Positions 41,075 through 43,578 of a stretch of 43,578 nucleotides of DNA are shown here, piece after piece. The DNA lies in the NCBI GenBank assembly GCA_016707605.1, contig JADJHJ010000023.1:1-43578 (forward strand), given 5' to 3'. The notes below the pieces were generated by a model. The model ran no database searches and was not told the origin of the DNA. It saw only the letters and a list, made by a program, of their open reading frames with translations. Both the position numbers and the translations under genes were made by a program. The DNA comes from Candidatus Promineofilum glycogenicum. GTDB taxonomy: Bacteria; Chloroflexota; Anaerolineae; Promineifilales; Promineifilaceae. The first letter of the stretch is position 1, and every line of letters starts with the position of its first letter.

Positions 41075-41851
41075 ATGAACACCACACCCGCAATTGACAT
41101 AACCGACCTAACCGTCGCCTACCAGGACAAGCCCGTCCTGTGGGACGTGGACTTACAAGTGCCGCCGGGCGTGCTGCTGGCCATCGTCGGCCCCAACGGC
41201 GCGGGCAAGACGACGCTCATCAAGGCCGCCCTGGGGCTGATCAAGCCCGTCGCCGGGCAGACGCTCATCCTCGGCGCGCCCTACGCCGAGCAGCGCCGCC
41301 TCGTCGGCTACGTGCCCCAGCGCGGCAGCGTCGACTGGGACTTCCCTACCAACGTCCTCGACGTGGTGATGATGGGGCGCTACGGCCGCCTCGGCTGGCT
41401 GCGCCGCCCCGGCCGCGAAGACCGCGAGCGCGCCCTGGAGGCGCTGGAGAAGGTCGGCATGGCCCGCTTCGCCGAGCGACAGATCAGCCAGCTCTCCGGC
41501 GGCCAGCAGCAGCGCACCTTCCTGGCCCGCGCCCTCGTCCAGGACGCGCAAGTCTACTTTATGGATGAGCCGTTCCAGGGCGTGGACGCCACCACGGAGC
41601 GGGCCATCGTCGAACTGCTGAAGGAGCTGCGCGCCGCCGGCAAGTCGGTCGTCGTCGTCCACCACGACTTGCAGACCGTGGCCGAGTACTTCGACTGGGT
41701 GCTGTTGCTCAACGTCCGGCGCATCGCCGCCGGGCCGGTGGGCATCGTCTTCACCGAGGACAACCTGCGCCGCGCCTACGGCGGTCGGGTCGGCTTCCTC
41801 AACGACCACAGCAAGGAGCGCGAGGATGAACCCGTCCGACTTGCTCAATAA
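41075..41851 (+). CDS. Metal ABC transporter ATP-binding protein (TroB/ZnuC type)
   Basis: 258 residues. Walker A GPNGAGKT (39-46), Q-loop YVPQRGSVDWDF (a signature of the manganese/zinc/iron family), LSGGQQQR (140-147), Walker B VYFMDEPFQGVD and the switch His in VVVVHHDLQ. It powers uptake through the downstream permeases. Start ATG 41075 follows a repeat with no Shine-Dalgarno, so initiation may depend on translational coupling or be weak. It overlaps the permease start by 26 nt. Confidence 0.93.
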   Translation: MNTTPAIDITDLTVAYQDKPVLWDVDLQVPPGVLLAIVGPNGAGKTTLIKAALGLIKPVAGQTLILGAPYAEQRRLVGYVPQRGSVDWDFPTNVLDVVMMGRYGRLGWLRRPGREDRERALEALEKVGMARFAERQISQLSGGQQQRTFLARALVQDAQVYFMDEPFQGVDATTERAIVELLKELRAAGKSVVVVHHDLQTVAEYFDWVLLLNVRRIAAGPVGIVFTEDNLRRAYGGRVGFLNDHSKEREDEPVRLAQ

Positions 41852-43578
41852 CCTGCTCTTCGACTACACCATCCGCACCGTCGCCCTGGGCGCGGCCGTG
41901 CTGGGCATCGTCGCCGGGGCGCTGGGTACCTTCGCCCTGCTGCGCCGCCAGAGCCTGCTGGGCGACGCCATGTCCCACGCCGCCCTGCCCGGCGTCCTGC
42001 TGGCCTTCATGTTGACCGGCAGCAAAGCGCCGGTGGCCCTGGTGCTGGGCGCGGCCGTGGCCGGCGTTCTGGCCACCTTCCTGCTGCTGACCATCACCCG
42101 CTACAGCCGCATCAAGGAAGACGCGGCGCTGGGCGTCATCCTGTCCGTCTTCTTCGGCTTCGGCCTGCTGCTGCTGACCTTCCTGCAACGCAACCCGACG
42201 GCGGCCCAGGCCGGGCTGAACACCTTCCTCTTCGGCCAGGCGGCCACGCTGCTGGTCCGCGACGTGGTGACGATGGCCGTCTTCGGCGGCGCGGCGCTGC
42301 TGGCCCTGGTCGTGCTGTGGAAGGAGTTCAAGCTGCTCAGCTTCGACCGCGACTTTGGGGCCAGCCTCGGCTTCCCGATGACCCTGCTCGACGCCCTGCT
42401 GACCATCCTGCTGGTCATCGGCATCGTCATCGGCCTGCAAGCCGTCGGCGTCGTGCTGATGAGCGCGCTCATCGTCGCCCCGGCCGCCGCCGCCCGCCAG
42501 TGGACCGACCGGCTGAGCGTCATGCTCGTCGTGGCCTCGGCCTTCGGCGCGCTGGCCGGTGTGGCCGGGGCGCTGCTCAGCAGCCTGGGCGCGGGGCTGT
42601 CCACCGGGCCGGTCGTCGTCCTGGTCATCAGCCTCATCGTCCTGCTGTCGCTGCTGTTCGGCGCGGCCCGCGGGCTGGCCTGGGAGTGGCTGCGCCGCCG
42701 CCGCAACCGGCGCACGCTGCGCACCCAGGCGGTGCTGACCGACCTCTACGGCCTGGCGGCGCAACACCACGAACCCGGCTACGCCCACAACGTCGAAGTG
42801 CTGCGGGCCATGAACCGCTACCGCGGCGGCGTGCGCTACAGCCTGCGCGCCCTGGCTGCCGACGGCCTGGTGCGCGAGGTGTCGCCCGACCATTGGGCGC
42901 TGACCGACGCCGGGGCGGAGCAGGTGAAGAGGATGGAACCACAGATTACGCAGATTGAAGAGGGGCAACGGCCCGGATGCATGAGTACTTATCTCGAAAT
43001 CCAGTTAATCGCCATCATCGTCGCCGTGGCCTGCGCCCTGCCCGGGGTCTTCCTCGTCCTGCGCCGCATGGCCATGATGAGCGACGCCATCAGCCACACC
43101 GTGCTGCTGGGCATCGTCCTCGGCTTCTTCGCCATCGGCTCGCTGGAGTCGCCGCTGCTGATGGCCGCCGCGGCGGCCGTCGGCGTGCTGACCGTCAGCC
43201 TGGTCGAGCTGCTGCTGCGCACCAAACTCGTGCGCCAGGATGCAGCCATCGGCCTCGTCTTCCCCGCCCTGTTCAGCGTGGCCGTCATCCTCATCTCCCG
43301 CTTCGCCCGCGGCGTCCACCTGGACGTGGACGCCGTGCTGCTGGGCGAGTTGACCTTCGCCCCGCTCGACCGGATCAGCGTGGTCGGGCTGGACCTGCCG
43401 CGCAGCCTGGTGGTGATGAGCATCATCCTGCTGCTCAACGTGGCCTTCATCGCCCTATTCTACAAGGAGTTGAAACTGACCACCTTCGACGCCGGGCTGG
43501 CCGCGGCGCTGGGCTTCGCCCCGGCCGTCGTCCACTACGGGCTGATGCTGATGGTCTCGGTGACGGCCGTCGGCGCGT
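41826..43578 (+). CDS. Metal ABC transporter permease (TroC/ZnuB type) reading through into a second permease, incomplete at window end
   Basis: ATG 41826 with AAGGAG upstream. Residues about 1-285 are an ABC-3 permease (GALGTFALLRRQSLLGDAMSHAALPG, ALGVILSVFFGFG, LQAVGVVLMSALIVAPAAAA). They are followed by a winged-helix extension (LRTQAVLTDLYGLAAQHHEP, GVRYSLRALAADGLVREVSP) as in MntC-type permeases. After AEQVKRMEPQITQIEEG there is no stop: the frame continues through a repeat fragment (42936-42956) into a second permease, MSTYLEIQLIAIIVAVACALPGVFLVLRRMAMMSDAISHTVLLG (from 42981), which runs off the window. Normally these are two genes, TroC and TroD. Whether a single fused protein is made, or the second starts at ATG 42981, is unknown. 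Confidence 0.88.
   Translation, partial: MNPSDLLNNLLFDYTIRTVALGAAVLGIVAGALGTFALLRRQSLLGDAMSHAALPGVLLAFMLTGSKAPVALVLGAAVAGVLATFLLLTITRYSRIKEDAALGVILSVFFGFGLLLLTFLQRNPTAAQAGLNTFLFGQAATLLVRDVVTMAVFGGAALLALVVLWKEFKLLSFDRDFGASLGFPMTLLDALLTILLVIGIVIGLQAVGVVLMSALIVAPAAAARQWTDRLSVMLVVASAFGALAGVAGALLSSLGAGLSTGPVVVLVISLIVLLSLLFGAARGLAWEWLRRRRNRRTLRTQAVLTDLYGLAAQHHEPGYAHNVEVLRAMNRYRGGVRYSLRALAADGLVREVSPDHWALTDAGAEQVKRMEPQITQIEEGQRPGCMSTYLEIQLIAIIVAVACALPGVFLVLRRMAMMSDAISHTVLLGIVLGFFAIGSLESPLLMAAAAAVGVLTVSLVELLLRTKLVRQDAAIGLVFPALFSVAVILISRFARGVHLDVDAVLLGELTFAPLDRISVVGLDLPRSLVVMSIILLLNVAFIALFYKELKLTTFDAGLAAALGFAPAVVHYGLMLMVSVTAVGA
42936..42956. repeat. AACCACAGATTACGC fragment bridging two permease modules
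   Basis: A 21-bp sequence identical to 31334-31354. It encodes EPQITQI in the reading frame, exactly where the stop codon of the first permease would be expected. Confidence 0.85.

Overview
The window is GC-rich, densely coded chromosomal DNA from a bacterium, with no rRNA, tRNA, phage or transposase gene that I can see. The gene repertoire (two-domain acyl-CoA thioesterase, Uma2-type endonuclease, ParB/universal-stress fusion, LiaF-like membrane protein, CYP51-like P450, SWIM/DUF5691/MoxR/DUF5682/VWA cluster) and the many short palindromic intergenic repeats suggest a filamentous-type Chloroflexota (Anaerolineae/Ardenticatenia, 'Promineifilum'-like). That placement is inference from style and content, not from a marker gene.

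Layout. 0-5.1 kb: the 5' part of purH (minus), then a ParB/universal-stress gene broken by four frameshifts and a P-type Ca2+ ATPase (plus). 5.2-11.7 kb, all minus: thioesterase, an unknown membrane protein translationally coupled to a Nudix hydrolase, a LiaF-like protein with a degenerate response regulator, a phasin-like protein with a clear operator-controlled promoter and terminator, a zinc metallopeptidase, pyrF and a zinc-ribbon protein. 12.1-24 kb: a proteostasis-like island made of a CbpA-type DnaJ (plus), the five-gene cluster VWA, DUF5682, MoxR AAA+, DUF5691, SWIM (minus, transcribed from 21.06 kb downwards) and clpB (plus). 24-30.7 kb: ArsR/SRPBCC pair, Uma2 endonuclease, MscS channel, GNAT, CBS-pair protein, rhodanese, dihydropyrimidinase. 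30.7-37.1 kb: DinB protein, amidase lipoprotein, P450 with a TetR regulator, exported protein, second GNAT. 37.1-43.6 kb: cytochrome c lipoprotein with DsbB, broken SnoaL and DinB genes, then a TroABCD-like metal uptake operon led by its DtxR-family repressor and running off the window.

Two things stand out. First, the SWIM-DUF5691-MoxR-DUF5682-VWA operon, a widespread but uncharacterised AAA+/VWA system (related to E. coli yehLMPQ as I recall), here flanked by two chaperone genes and invaded by repeats, one of them an in-frame 51-bp triplicate and another that shifts the DUF5682 frame. Second, palindromic repeats shape the whole window: all seven convergent gene junctions carry an inverted repeat, in one case encoding the same C-terminus for both genes, and a repeat fragment joins the two metal-transport permeases into one open frame.

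Quality caution: the window has about a dozen apparent frame disruptions. Five of them fit the loss of a single GC/CG dinucleotide, and four blocks of pure homopolymer look artefactual. Several 'pseudogenes' here may therefore be assembly errors.
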